From: Pseudomonas pseudonitroreducens
GTDB taxonomy: Bacteria; Pseudomonadota; Gammaproteobacteria; Pseudomonadales; Pseudomonadaceae
Assembly (NCBI RefSeq): GCF_021603645.1
Contig: NZ_BQHJ01000009.1
Coordinates: 1 to 64,000, forward strand
DNA: 64,000 nucleotides
Direction: 5' to 3'
In this document: piece after piece, positions 26,653 to 37,026 of the stretch
How the letters are laid out: each line of letters begins with the position of its first letter
Position numbering within the stretch: the first letter of the stretch is position 1
Notes under the pieces: generated by a model
Seen by the model: only the letters and a program-made list of their open reading frames with translations
Database searches by the model: none
What the model was told of the DNA's origin: nothing
Program-made: the position numbers and the translations under genes

Positions 26653-27612
26653 ATGCACGTTTCATCCGGCCGCTGGCAATTCGGCCTGTTCCTGGCCCTG
26701 GTCACCGCCGTTCTCTGGGGCATCCTGCCGATCAAGCTCAAGGAAGTCCTGAAGGTGATGGACCCGATCACCGTCACCTGGTTTCGCCTGGTGGTGTCCG
26801 GTGGTCTGCTGCTCATCTACCTGGCCTTCACCCGCCAGCTACCGCGCTTCTCGCCACTTGGCGCGCGCGGCAAGGGATTGGTGTTGCTGGCCATTCTCGG
26901 CCTGACCGGCAACTACGTGTGCTACCTGATCGGCCTGCGCATGCTCACGCCGGGCACCACGCAACTGGTGATCCAGATCGCGCCAATCCTGCTGTTGCTG
27001 GGCAGCCTGTTCGTCTTCAAGGAGAGCTTCAGCATTGGCCAGGCACTGGGGCTCGCCGTGCTGATCTTCGGTTTCGTGCTGTTCTTCAATCAGCGCCTGG
27101 CGGAACTGTTCAGCTCGCTGGGCGAGTACACCACCGGCGTGCTGATCGTGGTGTTCGCCGCCTTCATCTGGACCTTCTACGGCCTGGCGCAGAAGCAACT
27201 GCTGACCCAGTGGACCTCGGTGCAGGTGATGATGGTCATCTACCTGGGCTGCGGCGCGTTGCTCACGCCCTGGGCGCATCCGCTGGAGGCGCTGGAGCTC
27301 TCGCCGCTGCAAGGCTGGCTGCTGCTGGCCTGCTGCCTGAACACCCTGGTGGCCTACGGCGCCTTCGCCGAGGCGCTGGCGCACTGGGAAGCTTCGCGGG
27401 TCAGCGCGACCCTGGCGATCACCCCGTTGGTCACCTTCGCCTCGGTGGCGCTGGCCGCCTCGCTGTGGCCCGAGTTCGTCCTGCCCGAAGACCTAAACGG
27501 TCTGGCCTATCTCGGCGCGCTGCTGGTGGTCAGCGGCTCGGCGCTCACCGCACTGGCACCCTCGTTGTTGCGCAGTTACCGGGCGCGAAGGGCGCGCATC
27601 GCCAACCTCTGA
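26653..27612 (+). CDS. EamA/DMT-family transporter
   Basis: A 319-residue, about ten-segment inner-membrane protein made of two EamA repeats (first about 10-145, second about 155-300). It is probably an exporter of small metabolites or amino acids; substrate unknown. I chose the ATG at 26653 because GAGG lies five bases upstream. An ATG ten codons earlier (26623) is in frame but lacks a site. A terminator follows directly. Confidence 0.88.
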   Translation: MHVSSGRWQFGLFLALVTAVLWGILPIKLKEVLKVMDPITVTWFRLVVSGGLLLIYLAFTRQLPRFSPLGARGKGLVLLAILGLTGNYVCYLIGLRMLTPGTTQLVIQIAPILLLLGSLFVFKESFSIGQALGLAVLIFGFVLFFNQRLAELFSSLGEYTTGVLIVVFAAFIWTFYGLAQKQLLTQWTSVQVMMVIYLGCGALLTPWAHPLEALELSPLQGWLLLACCLNTLVAYGAFAEALAHWEASRVSATLAITPLVTFASVALAASLWPEFVLPEDLNGLAYLGALLVVSGSALTALAPSLLRSYRARRARIANL

Positions 27613-27619
27613 ATGCCCC

Positions 27620-27645
27620 GAAGGCCGCCGCGAGGCGGCCTTCTG
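27620..27645 (+). terminator. Intrinsic terminator of the DMT transporter gene
   Basis: GAAGGCCGCC-GCGA-GGCGGCCTTC: a perfect 10-bp stem with a stable tetraloop. The T-run is short (TTCTG), so termination may be partial. Confidence 0.75.
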
Positions 27646-27677
27646 CTATCCAGCGCTCGCGTTCGGCTTCATTTTCG

Positions 27678-27700
27678 CAAATGATATGTATTATCATTTG
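27678..27700 (+). promoter_or_regulatory. Fur box upstream of ECF sigma gene
   Basis: CAAATGATA-tgtat-TATCATTTG is a perfect 9-bp inverted repeat that closely matches the Fur consensus (GATAATGATAATCATTATC). It lies 100 bp before the ECF sigma factor start, so the sigma/FecR pair should be derepressed by iron limitation. Confidence 0.88.
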
Positions 27701-27799
27701 TGCAATTCGATGGTTGTCGAGGCCCAGCGCCTCGGTTCGGGGGCGACGTGGTAGCGGGCAACAGCGGGGCAGGGCGGCGACGCCGGGAGGCGTGGGTCG

Positions 27800-28321
27800 A
27801 TGGATGAGCGTTTCTCCCGTTCGGTGTCCCAGGCCTATCGCTCCTTCCACGGCGAGCTCCTGCGCTTCCTGCGCAAGCAGCTGGGCAGCTCGGCAGATGC
27901 CGCCGACCTCGCCCAGGACGCCTTCGCCCAGTGGCTCAAGTCGTCTTCGCGGCATGAAGTGGAGCAGCCGCGCGCATTCCTCTTCCAGGTCGCACGCAAC
28001 CTGCTGCGCGACCACTGGCAGCGCTCCCGGCGCTTTTCCAGCGAACCGGAAGAGGCCGTCGACAGTGACCAGCAACCGGCCGCCGAAGGGGGCGAACCCG
28101 TGGTGCAGTTCGAGCGACAACGTTACCTTCGGCAGCTTTCCCAGGCGCTGGACAGCCTGCCGCCACGGCGCCGCGAGGCTTTCATCCTGCACAAGTTCGA
28201 CGGCCTGTCGCAGCCCGAGGTAGCGCGGCGCATGGGGATTTCACTGAGCATGGTGGAAAAGCACGTCGCCTGTGCGCTGTTGCACTGCAAGCGGCAGGTT
28301 CAGGGAGAGGGCGAAGCATGA
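27800..28321 (+). CDS. ECF sigma factor, FecI/HasI type
   Basis: This 173-residue iron-starvation sigma factor directs transcription of the downstream receptor when the outer-membrane receptor signals ligand. Region 2 spans about residues 10-75 (FHGELLRFLRKQLG...AADLAQDAFAQWL). Region 4 spans about 110-165 (LPPRRREAFILHKFDGLSQPEVARRMGISLSMVEKHV). A Fur box precedes it. Its stop overlaps the FecR-like start by four bases (ATGA). The HasI identity is inferred from the HasR-like receptor that follows. Confidence 0.9.
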   Translation: MDERFSRSVSQAYRSFHGELLRFLRKQLGSSADAADLAQDAFAQWLKSSSRHEVEQPRAFLFQVARNLLRDHWQRSRRFSSEPEEAVDSDQQPAAEGGEPVVQFERQRYLRQLSQALDSLPPRRREAFILHKFDGLSQPEVARRMGISLSMVEKHVACALLHCKRQVQGEGEA

Positions 28322-29268
28322 CGCCGCAAGAGGAACGCCAGCAGGTGATTGATGAACTCGCCGCCAAGTGGTTCAGCCGCCAGCGCGCGGGCGCCTGGGA
28401 TGCCCGCGAGCGCCAGGCCTTCGCCGACTGGCTGGCGGAAGACCCTGCCCATGAATCCGCCTACCGTGAGATCGAGCAGTTGTGGAGCGATCTCGACCAG
28501 ATTCAGCGGCCCGTCATCGCGCCGCGCCGTCGCTCCAGTCTGCCTTGGCGGGGTCTCGCCGCTGCCAGCGTGTTCTGCGCGGCATTGCTGCTGGCCAACG
28601 ACTTCAGCGGCGGCCGCCTGGCCGACCCGCAACAGGTGCAATCCACCGCCGCGGGCGAGCAGCGCGAGGTGACACTGACTGATGGCTCGCGAGTGTTCCT
28701 GGCCGGTGATTCGGCGGTGCGCATCGAGTTTTCGGATGCGTTCCGCGATGTGCAATTGCTGCGCGGCGAGGCCTATTTCGAGGTTACCCATAACGCCGCC
28801 CGGCCCTTCCGCGTGACCCTCGGCGATAGCCGGGTACGGGTGCTCGGCACGGGGTTCGACGTGCACTGTGAGCGCGATGGGCTGACCGTGGCTGTCCGCC
28901 ACGGCAAGGTGGCCTTGCAGGCGAAACTCGATGCGCGGGGCGAGCAGACCCTGGCCGCGGGTGATCGCGCCCAGCTTGCCGCTGGAGCAGGGGAGGCGCA
29001 GATCGATCGCGTGCCTGTCGCCTCCATCGCCGCCTGGCGCGACGGCATGCTCGCCTTCCGCAATCAGCCCCTGGGTGCGCTGGTGGACGAGCTGTCGCAA
29101 TACCGCGCCGCGCCCATCCGCCTGGGCGACGAGCGCCTGGCGCAGAAGCCCATCTCCGGCAACGTACGCCTGGCCCGCCCCGACGACTTCCTCGCGGCCC
29201 TGCCGGTGCTGCTCGACGTGCGCGTGCAGCGCAAGGCCGATGGCAGCGCGGTCATTTTCCCCCGCTGA
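28318..29268 (+). CDS. FecR-family transmembrane anti-sigma regulator
   Basis: A 316-residue cell-surface-signalling regulator. It has an N-terminal DUF4880-type cytoplasmic helical domain (about 10-60), one membrane segment (about 80-97, GLAAASVFCAALLLA) and a periplasmic FecR domain (about 110-215). A C-terminal STN-like domain (about 240-310) contacts the receptor signalling domain. It would hold the sigma factor inactive until the receptor is occupied. Translationally coupled to the sigma gene. Confidence 0.92.
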   Translation: MTPQEERQQVIDELAAKWFSRQRAGAWDARERQAFADWLAEDPAHESAYREIEQLWSDLDQIQRPVIAPRRRSSLPWRGLAAASVFCAALLLANDFSGGRLADPQQVQSTAAGEQREVTLTDGSRVFLAGDSAVRIEFSDAFRDVQLLRGEAYFEVTHNAARPFRVTLGDSRVRVLGTGFDVHCERDGLTVAVRHGKVALQAKLDARGEQTLAAGDRAQLAAGAGEAQIDRVPVASIAAWRDGMLAFRNQPLGALVDELSQYRAAPIRLGDERLAQKPISGNVRLARPDDFLAALPVLLDVRVQRKADGSAVIFPR

Positions 29269-29306
29269 TCCCAACCTGCCGGTATTCCTCCGAGCTGGCC
29301 CATTTC

Positions 29307-29388
29307 GTAGGAGCGGACTTTGTCCGCGATCGATTACCGGCGGCTCTGAGCTGGCCGGTTGCACATCGCGGACGGAGTCCGCTCCTAC
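29307..29388. repeat. Inverted repeat, GTAGGAGCGGACT family, between fecR-like and receptor genes
   Basis: Arms GTAGGAGCGGACTTTGTCCGCGATC and complement. It sits between the regulator and the receptor, which may separate the two transcripts. The receptor is expected to have its own sigma-dependent promoter in 29390-29520. Confidence 0.83.
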
Positions 29389-29525
29389 CCAACCGGATCA
29401 CACGTGCCGCAAATCTTTCTTGAGAAATATTTTTATTTGCAGGTGTGGGTTTTTCTCGAATGAGGGTCTTCCCCGTCATTCGCTGCGAAACGCGCAGCGC
29501 TTTTCGACCCTGGGGAGGGCCTTGC

Positions 29526-32084
29526 ATGCAGTCTCGTTTCAACATTCCCTTCGCACGCCCGCTGGGCTGCGCCGTGCTGCTCGGCAGCCTGATGATGGCC
29601 GAGTACAGCCGTGCCGCCGATTGGCAGGTCAACCTGCCGGCGCAGGCGCTGAGCGACTCCATCGGCAGCCTGTCGCAACAGGCCGGCGTGCAGGTGCTCT
29701 ACGATGCTGCCCAGCTGGACGGCCTCAAGGCGCCAGCGGTGAGCGGCCGCTACAGCGTGCGTGAAGCGCTGGAGCACCTGCTCAAGGGCTCGTCGCTGGA
29801 ACTGGTGGAGGCGGGCGACGGCTTCGTCGTGCGGCGTTCGGGCAAGGTCGACAAGTTCAGCGACAACGCCATCGAGCTGGACTCGCAGACCATCGTCGGC
29901 AGCGGCCTGTCGGTGGACTCCAGCAACGTTGGCCGTTCGACCCTGACCCGCAAGGACATCGAACGCATCCAGGCCGACAACATTCCCACCCTGTTGCAGA
30001 CCCTGCCCGGCGTGACCATGGGCGGCTCGCCCAAGCCGGGTGGGCAGACCGTCAACATCTGGGGCCTGGGCGATGCCGAGGACGTGCCTTTCACCCTCGA
30101 CGGCGCGCCCAAGAGCGGCTTCGAGCGCTACCAGCAGGGCACCGTGTTCATCGAGCCGGAGCTGATCAAGCGCATCGAAGTGGAGAAGGGCCCGCACTCG
30201 GTCTACAACGGCAACGGCGGTTTCGGCGGCACCGTGCACATGGAAACCAAGGACGCCCCGGACCTGCTGCGCGACGACCAGGATGTCGGCGCCATGCTCA
30301 AGTACGGCTATCACTCCAACGACCAGCAGAAGATCTACAGCGGCGCCGTCTATGGCCGCACCGAGGACCGCAAGGTCGACGCGCTGGCCTATCTGACCGC
30401 CCGCGACGGTCGGGATATCAAGCTCGCCGGGCACATTCCCGATCCGAACAACAACTACCCGATCAACCCCAGCCGCCTGCCCAATAGCGCCCAGGACCTG
30501 GACGCCGGGTTGTTCAAGCTGAACCTGCACCCCAACCTCGACAACGATATCAGCCTGGCCTACAGCCGCTCCCACAGCACCCGCTGGACGCCGTTCTCCT
30601 CGGCCTCCTACCCGACGCCGCCGACCCAGTCGAGCATCGACCGCTACGGCTACGAGGCGGCGCTCAAGCGCCTGCTGGCGCACCGCGACACCACGGACAC
30701 CACCTGGTCGGGCAAGTACGAATACCACCCTGTGGATAACCCGCTGATCGACCTGATGGTGCAGTACTCCGAGTCGCACATCGACCAGACCGACGAGCGT
30801 AATCCGGACGCCTTCTTCCAAGTCTCCACCGGTGGCCGCAAGATGGATACCGACTACAAGGACAAGGTGCTGGAGCTGCGCAACACCAGCCTGTTCGCCA
30901 CCGGCCCGGTGCAACATGCGTTCACCGTGGGTACCGAGTTCCACCGCCACACCCGCACCACCGACATGTACATCCCCGGCTCCACCTACAACACCGCGCG
31001 CTACAACTACGGGCACTTCCAGCCGACCTTCATGCCCAGCGGCAAGCAGAACACCAACAGCGCCTACATCCAGGACGCGCTGACCCTGGGCAGCGTGACC
31101 ATCACCCCGTCGCTGCGCTTCGACCATGTGCGCAACCAGGGCAAGGACAACGACGCGCCGATCTACAACAACGCCGCGCAAGGCCACGACTACAGCTCGC
31201 AGACTTACAGCGGTTGGTCGCCGCGCCTCTCGCTGTTCTGGACGGCCACCGAGCGCCTGGGCTTCTTTGCCGACTACAGTCGCACCTGGCGCGCGCCGGT
31301 GATCGACGAGATGTACGAGGTGCAGAACAGCAGCACGGTCAGCGCCACCAGCCGCGACCTCGACCCCGAGCGCATTCATGCGCTGCGCTTCGGCTCGCTG
31401 GTCAACCTGCCGGACCTGTTCATCAACGGCGACAACCTGCAGGTGCGCACCACGCTGTTCCAGAACAAGATCAAGGACGAGATATTCCGCACCCGCAGCG
31501 TCGGCTGCGAGCAGCAGGCGATCGACAACGGCACTATCTCCGGCAGCTGCGGCGACTACCTGCCGCTGTCCAACTACCGCAACCTGCCGGGCGTGACCTA
31601 CAAGGGCTTCGAGATCGAGAGCTTCTACGACAGCCCCTGGCTGTTCGGCGGGCTGTCCTATTCGTGGGTGACCGGCAAGCACGACGGCGCCTACAGCAAC
31701 CCCTGGGGCCCGAACGTATGGGCGCGCGACGTGCCGCCGGCCAAGTGGGTCGCCACCCTGGGCACCAAGATTCCAGCCTGGGACGCGCAAGTCGGCTGGC
31801 AGGGCGAGTTCGTCCGCAGGACCGACCGCCTGCCCAGCGACAAGTATTCCGGCGGCATGGGCACCAGCGTTGGCGATATCTTCTGGGACCAGACGGTCAA
31901 CGACAGCTACGACACCCAGCGCGTCTTCGCCAGCTGGAAGCCGCGTCGCCTGGGCTTCGAAAACACCGAGCTGAACTTCACCGTGGACAACCTGTTCAAC
32001 CGCGACTACCACCCGGCCCTGGCCGGCGACAGCGTCTACAGCCAGGGCCGCAACGCCAAGTTCAGCCTGACCCAGTACTTCTGA
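29526..32084 (+). CDS. TonB-dependent heme receptor, HasR-like
   Basis: This 852-residue outer-membrane receptor has a signal peptide (about 1-31, ending SRA) and an STN signalling domain (about 35-105) that talks to the FecR protein. A plug (about 130-240) and a 22-strand barrel end in Phe. The segments YSRTWRAPVIDEMYEVQ and the downstream NLPDL region correspond to the FRAP/NPDL heme-receptor boxes, and overall wording resembles P. aeruginosa HasR (recalled). I chose the ATG at 29526 because it starts a good signal peptide; the frame is open upstream. No hemophore gene hasA or its exporter follows; instead there is a repeat array. Heme specificity is a strong inference, not proof. Confidence 0.88.
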   Translation: MQSRFNIPFARPLGCAVLLGSLMMAEYSRAADWQVNLPAQALSDSIGSLSQQAGVQVLYDAAQLDGLKAPAVSGRYSVREALEHLLKGSSLELVEAGDGFVVRRSGKVDKFSDNAIELDSQTIVGSGLSVDSSNVGRSTLTRKDIERIQADNIPTLLQTLPGVTMGGSPKPGGQTVNIWGLGDAEDVPFTLDGAPKSGFERYQQGTVFIEPELIKRIEVEKGPHSVYNGNGGFGGTVHMETKDAPDLLRDDQDVGAMLKYGYHSNDQQKIYSGAVYGRTEDRKVDALAYLTARDGRDIKLAGHIPDPNNNYPINPSRLPNSAQDLDAGLFKLNLHPNLDNDISLAYSRSHSTRWTPFSSASYPTPPTQSSIDRYGYEAALKRLLAHRDTTDTTWSGKYEYHPVDNPLIDLMVQYSESHIDQTDERNPDAFFQVSTGGRKMDTDYKDKVLELRNTSLFATGPVQHAFTVGTEFHRHTRTTDMYIPGSTYNTARYNYGHFQPTFMPSGKQNTNSAYIQDALTLGSVTITPSLRFDHVRNQGKDNDAPIYNNAAQGHDYSSQTYSGWSPRLSLFWTATERLGFFADYSRTWRAPVIDEMYEVQNSSTVSATSRDLDPERIHALRFGSLVNLPDLFINGDNLQVRTTLFQNKIKDEIFRTRSVGCEQQAIDNGTISGSCGDYLPLSNYRNLPGVTYKGFEIESFYDSPWLFGGLSYSWVTGKHDGAYSNPWGPNVWARDVPPAKWVATLGTKIPAWDAQVGWQGEFVRRTDRLPSDKYSGGMGTSVGDIFWDQTVNDSYDTQRVFASWKPRRLGFENTELNFTVDNLFNRDYHPALAGDSVYSQGRNAKFSLTQYF

Positions 32085-32173
32085 GCCCTGCTCGGTATGT
32101 GATCGCTCTTTCGGCCCGGTAGAGCGGAACGCTTTACCTGCCGACAGTGCCTGCGCTTTGGCACGTGATCGAT

Positions 32174-32690
32174 TGCAGGAGCGAGCTTGCTCGCGAACGG
32201 ATTGCCCGGCAGCAGCGGAGCAGGGCAGGTTCGCGAGCAAGCTCGCTCCTACAGACAGGCCGTGGCCCCGCATGGTTATAGGGGGGGATAAAGCGGAGCG
32301 CTTCATCCGGCTTCCTCCCGCGTTACGTGGCTGGCAGCGCATGACGCTCCGAGGCGTTGTGCACCCTTCGGCACCGTCCACCGGCGGTCGACTGTAGGAG
32401 CGAGCTTGCTCGCGAACGGATTGCCCGGCAACAGCGGAGCCGGGTGGGTTCGCGAGCAAGCTCGCTCCTACAGACAGGCCGTGGCCCCGCATGGTTATAG
32501 GGGGGGATAAAGCGGAGCGCTTTATCCGTCTTCCTCCCCCGTTACGTGGCTGGCAGCACATGACGCTCCGAGGCGTTGTGCGCCCTTCGGCACCGTCCAC
32601 CGGCGGTCGACTGTAGGAGCGAGCTTGCTCGCGAACGGATTTCCCGGCAGCAGTGGAGCCGGTCGGGTTCGCGAGCAAGCTCGCTCCTAC
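32174..32690. repeat. 219-bp tandem array, 2.4 copies, each starting with a REP palindrome
   Basis: Copies start at 32174, 32393 and 32612, spaced exactly 219 bp. Each begins with a TGTAGGAGCGAGC...GCTCGCTCCTAC palindrome (about 80 bp). The first two continue with about 139 bp containing ATAAAGCGGAGCGCTT and the palindromic-rich tail ending in CGGCGGTCGAC. The third copy ends after the palindrome. The first two copies differ at only a few bases. Confidence 0.9.
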
Positions 32691-32704
32691 GATCCGGCGT
32701 GCCC

Positions 32705-32782
32705 GTAGGGCGCATAAAGCGGAACGCTTTATGCGCCGATGGTGCTTACGGCGGATAACGCCGTTGGCGTTATGCGCCCTAC
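32705..32782. repeat. GTAGGGCG...CGCCCTAC inverted repeat
   Basis: Outer arms GTAGGGCGCATAA and TTATGCGCCCTAC enclose two inner palindromes (AAAGCGGAACGCTTT and AACGCCGTTGGCGTT). Same family as 23936, 56221 and 63487. Confidence 0.8.
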
Positions 32783-32809
32783 CAGAAGGCCTGCGCCAAG
32801 TGCCAACGA

Positions 32810-32835
32810 AAACGGGCGCCCGAAGGCGCCCGTTT
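32810..32835 (-). terminator. Terminator of aqpZ
   Basis: AAACGGGCGCC-CGAA-GGCGCCCGTTT: a perfect 11-bp stem. Read leftward it ends in TTTTC, 20 nt beyond the aqpZ stop. Confidence 0.85.
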
Positions 32836-32854
32836 GCTATCGCGGCTATCAGCC

Positions 32855-33535
32855 TCAGGCGGCCGGACGCACCACGCGGTACGCCAGCGCACCGATCACG
32901 CCACCCACCAGCGGGCCGACCCAGAACAGCCACAGCTGCTTCATGAACAGCGGGTCGGCGAAGATCGCCACGCCCAGGCTGCGCGCCGGGTTCACCGAGG
33001 TGTTGTCGATCGGGATGCTGATCAGGTGGATCAGCGTCAGCGTCAGGCCGATGGCGATCGGCGCGAAGCCGGCCGGGGCCAGCTTGCTGTCGGTGGCGCC
33101 CATGATCACGAAGAGGAAGAACGCGGTCAGCAGCACTTCGGTCAGCAGCGCGGAAATCATGCTGTAGCCGGTCGGCGAGCCTTCGCCGAAGCCGTTGGCG
33201 GCAAAGCCCGCCAGCGCGTCGAAGCCCGGCTTGCCGGATGCGATGTAGAACAGCACAGCACCGGCAAGCACGCCGCCGATGACCTGGGCGATGATGTAGG
33301 GGACCAGTTCAGCGGTACGGAAGCGGCCACCGGCCCACAGGCCGAGGCTGACGGCGGGGTTGAGGTGGCAACCGGAGATCGGGCCGATGGCGTAGGCCAT
33401 GGTCACGACCGTCAGGCCGAAAGCCAGTGCTACACCCAGTACACCAATGGCGTGGGCCGCGAAGATGGCGCTGCCGCAACCACCGAACACCAGCCAGAAC
33501 GTGCCGATCATTTCGGCGGAGAGTTTGCGAAGCAT
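32855..33535 (-). CDS. aqpZ: Aquaporin Z
   Basis: A 226-residue inner-membrane water channel with six membrane segments and two NPA boxes ([11 protein letters not shown] at about residue 59 and SVNPARSLG at about 183). The selectivity-filter pattern H..., T and R in [19 protein letters not shown] fits a water-specific AqpZ rather than a glycerol facilitator. It is a single-gene unit with its own terminator. Confidence 0.95.
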   Translation of the reverse strand: MLRKLSAEMIGTFWLVFGGCGSAIFAAHAIGVLGVALAFGLTVVTMAYAIGPISGCHLNPAVSLGLWAGGRFRTAELVPYIIAQVIGGVLAGAVLFYIASGKPGFDALAGFAANGFGEGSPTGYSMISALLTEVLLTAFFLFVIMGATDSKLAPAGFAPIAIGLTLTLIHLISIPIDNTSVNPARSLGVAIFADPLFMKQLWLFWVGPLVGGVIGALAYRVVRPAA

Positions 33536-33700
33536 GCTGCCTCCAGAGGCAAAGAAGGAGCCCGGAATTCGGGCTTGCGCATGCTAGGGAAGTCAGAGGC
33601 TGGGGCGGTGTAGGGGAATTCCCAAGGTGTGGGGAATGCCTTCTGAAGGCGGATGTCGAAGGCGCAACGGATAGCGCGCGAGGCGCTATCCGCCCTCCGT

Positions 33701-34316
33701 TCAGACCTGCGTGCCCAGCTGTTCCGCCCGGCGCAGCCAGCCCTGCCGCTGTTCCTCGCCGGAGCCGCGCAGCGGGCTGAACTCTTCCAGGTGCTGCAGG
33801 GCGATGCCGCAGGGCGCGAGGATGCAGCGGGTCATCTGCCGGTGGGCCGGAGCGCCCTGGCGCAGGCGGTAGTGCCAGTGCGTCTGGTCGTGGCTGACCA
33901 GCAGGTCGGCGCTGCGCCCGCCCAGCAGCGGTTCGAACTCGCGGGACTCCAGCGAGCGGTAGCGGAAGGCGAAGCCCGGCTGCAGCACGCGGTCGAAGAA
34001 GCCCTGCAGCAGGGCCGGCAGGCCGCCCCACCAGATCGGGTAGACGAAGGCGATATGCTGCGCCCAGTGGATCTGCCGCTGGGCTTCGAGCACGTCCGGC
34101 TCGAGGTTCGGGCTTTGCTCGTAACCGCCGCGCAGCACCGGGTCGAAGTTCATCTCGCCGAGCTTCAGTACGTGCACCACATGGCCCTTGGCGCGGGCGC
34201 CGTGGGCGTAGGCCTCGGCGACCGCGTGGCAGAAGCCGCCCGGCTTGGGCGAGCCGAGCACCAGCAGTACGCGCTTGCCGTCGCCCTCGATCGGGGTGGC
34301 GCCGGAGCGGGTTGGC

Positions 34317-34324
<8 letters not shown>
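33701..34324 (-). CDS. NAD(P)H-dependent oxidoreductase, flavodoxin-like fold
   Basis: This 207-residue protein has the flavodoxin-2/quinone-reductase fold: [20 protein letters not shown] for FMN phosphate binding and [24 protein letters not shown] as the second flavin loop. It is probably a quinone or drug reductase; substrate not known. Its start overlaps the end of fumC by 8 bp, so it is probably co-translated with fumC. A short palindrome (33662-33696) just after its stop may end the transcript. Confidence 0.88.
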
Positions 34325-35711
<1,387 letters not shown>

Positions 35712-35845
35712 GGTGCTTCTCCGGAATAGGGTCTCGGCCAGTTTAGGCCGCCATGAGGCTTCCGGGTTCCACTCTGGCTCAATGGCCGTGATAGAGCGGT
35801 TTCAATGGCAGGACATGGCGCCGCCGGGCAGTTGGCGACTGGCTA

Positions 35846-36859
35846 TTACCAGCGCGCCTGGGTCGAGCCGACCCAGCCGAGCGCGCCGCTGACCGGCACC
35901 AGCTCGCCGCCCGCCTCGCGCAGCGAGCCGTCGAAGCGCCCGAACCACTGGCAGGTCTCGGCGAACAGCGGCCCCAGGCGCGGGCAGGCGCGGTGCAGCT
36001 TGCGCGGGGTAAAGGTGAGGTCGACGCGCTCGTCGCCGTCGTGCAGTTGCCAGGGCGACAGCGGGTCATGCGGCACCTGGCGGATATCCACAGGGCCGCC
36101 CAGCGGCTGCAGCTCGCCGCCGAACCACAAGGCGTTCTCGCTCAGGTGGCTGTTTTCCGTCCAGCCGGCGCCGAAATTGCCGGCGATGCCGCCGGGCGCG
36201 GCGAAGGCGGCGCGGGTCCATTGGGTATTGAATGGCCAGACGCCCCGGCCGAAATCCAGCGCGGCAAAGCTCCGGCCCTCGGCGCAGCGGTAGATCCTGT
36301 GGCCAAGCGTCAGGCTGCCGCTGATCGGCAGGCCCATCTGCCGGCTGCAGGCGTGGAAGCATTTGCCGGTCATGGGCACCACCAGGTTGACCGACTCAAG
36401 GTGTGCCGGGCGCTGCACCTCGAGGGAGAGGTTCAGTGGCTGGCCGCCCAGGTTGGGCGCGCAGGCGGTGATGCGCAGCTGGCCGGGCTGCTCGTCGAAG
36501 CCCAGGCACAGCTGGCCGTGCTCGAAGCGATGGCTCTGGTTCGGCATGTCCGGCAGGTGGCAACCCCGGCCGAAGGGGCTGAACTGGGTGCGGTGTACCG
36601 ACTGTCCGGTTTCCAGGTCGAGGAAGTAGACGGCGCCGTAGCCCAGGTAGTCGAGGTCGGCAATGGTGATCGACAGCATCCAGCCCGGTGCGTTGATGCA
36701 CCAGTGGTTCCAGCGCTTGCGCCGGCCGGTGTTGCCGGAGAGCTGGCAGAGCGTCTGCGGCCGCGATGACCAGCCCACGGCCGCGCTGTTCAGGCGACCG
36801 CGTGCATCGCACAGGGGCGGCGCGGCGACAGGCGTCGGTGGGTGGAAGAGGGTGTTCAT
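35846..36859 (-). CDS. DUF2804 domain protein
   Basis: A 337-residue protein that I recognise as the DUF2804 family by its beta-rich, Trp/His-rich sequence (KRWNHWCINAPGWMLSITIADLDYLGYGAVYFLD... and FGRGVWPFNTQW). No signal peptide, membrane segment or known catalytic motif is seen. It lies upstream of fumC in the same direction with a 134-bp gap. Function unknown. Confidence 0.82.
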   Translation of the reverse strand: MNTLFHPPTPVAAPPLCDARGRLNSAAVGWSSRPQTLCQLSGNTGRRKRWNHWCINAPGWMLSITIADLDYLGYGAVYFLDLETGQSVHRTQFSPFGRGCHLPDMPNQSHRFEHGQLCLGFDEQPGQLRITACAPNLGGQPLNLSLEVQRPAHLESVNLVVPMTGKCFHACSRQMGLPISGSLTLGHRIYRCAEGRSFAALDFGRGVWPFNTQWTRAAFAAPGGIAGNFGAGWTENSHLSENALWFGGELQPLGGPVDIRQVPHDPLSPWQLHDGDERVDLTFTPRKLHRACPRLGPLFAETCQWFGRFDGSLREAGGELVPVSGALGWVGSTQARW

Positions 36860-37026
36860 CGGTCACGTCCGTGTGGCAACGCGCCGCAGCATGCCGTTTC
36901 ATGAACTGTCCTACAAGAGAAGTCGGTCACTTCCCGGTCAATTGGCACTCACTTGAGCGCATTCCGAACTTAGGCGCAGAATGGCGGGTCCCACACGGAC
37001 ACCCTTCAGACTCACAGGACTGCCCC

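Larger units (their letters stand above)
32085..32854. other. 770-bp gene-free repeat region downstream of heme receptor
   Basis: It holds a 219-bp tandem array with three REP-type palindromes (32174-32690), a GTAGGGCG-type palindrome (32705-32782) and the aqpZ terminator (32810-32835). Open frames through it are repeat translations with no coding signature. Confidence 0.85.

Noticed and set aside
32174-32690. Possible CRISPR array
   Set aside because: The 219-bp units are near-identical throughout and built on palindromes. There are no unique spacers and no cas genes.
29433-32933. A 1,166-codon antisense frame across the heme receptor and downstream repeats
   Set aside because: It runs through REP palindromes and overlaps a well-supported TonB receptor. 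It has no family resemblance.
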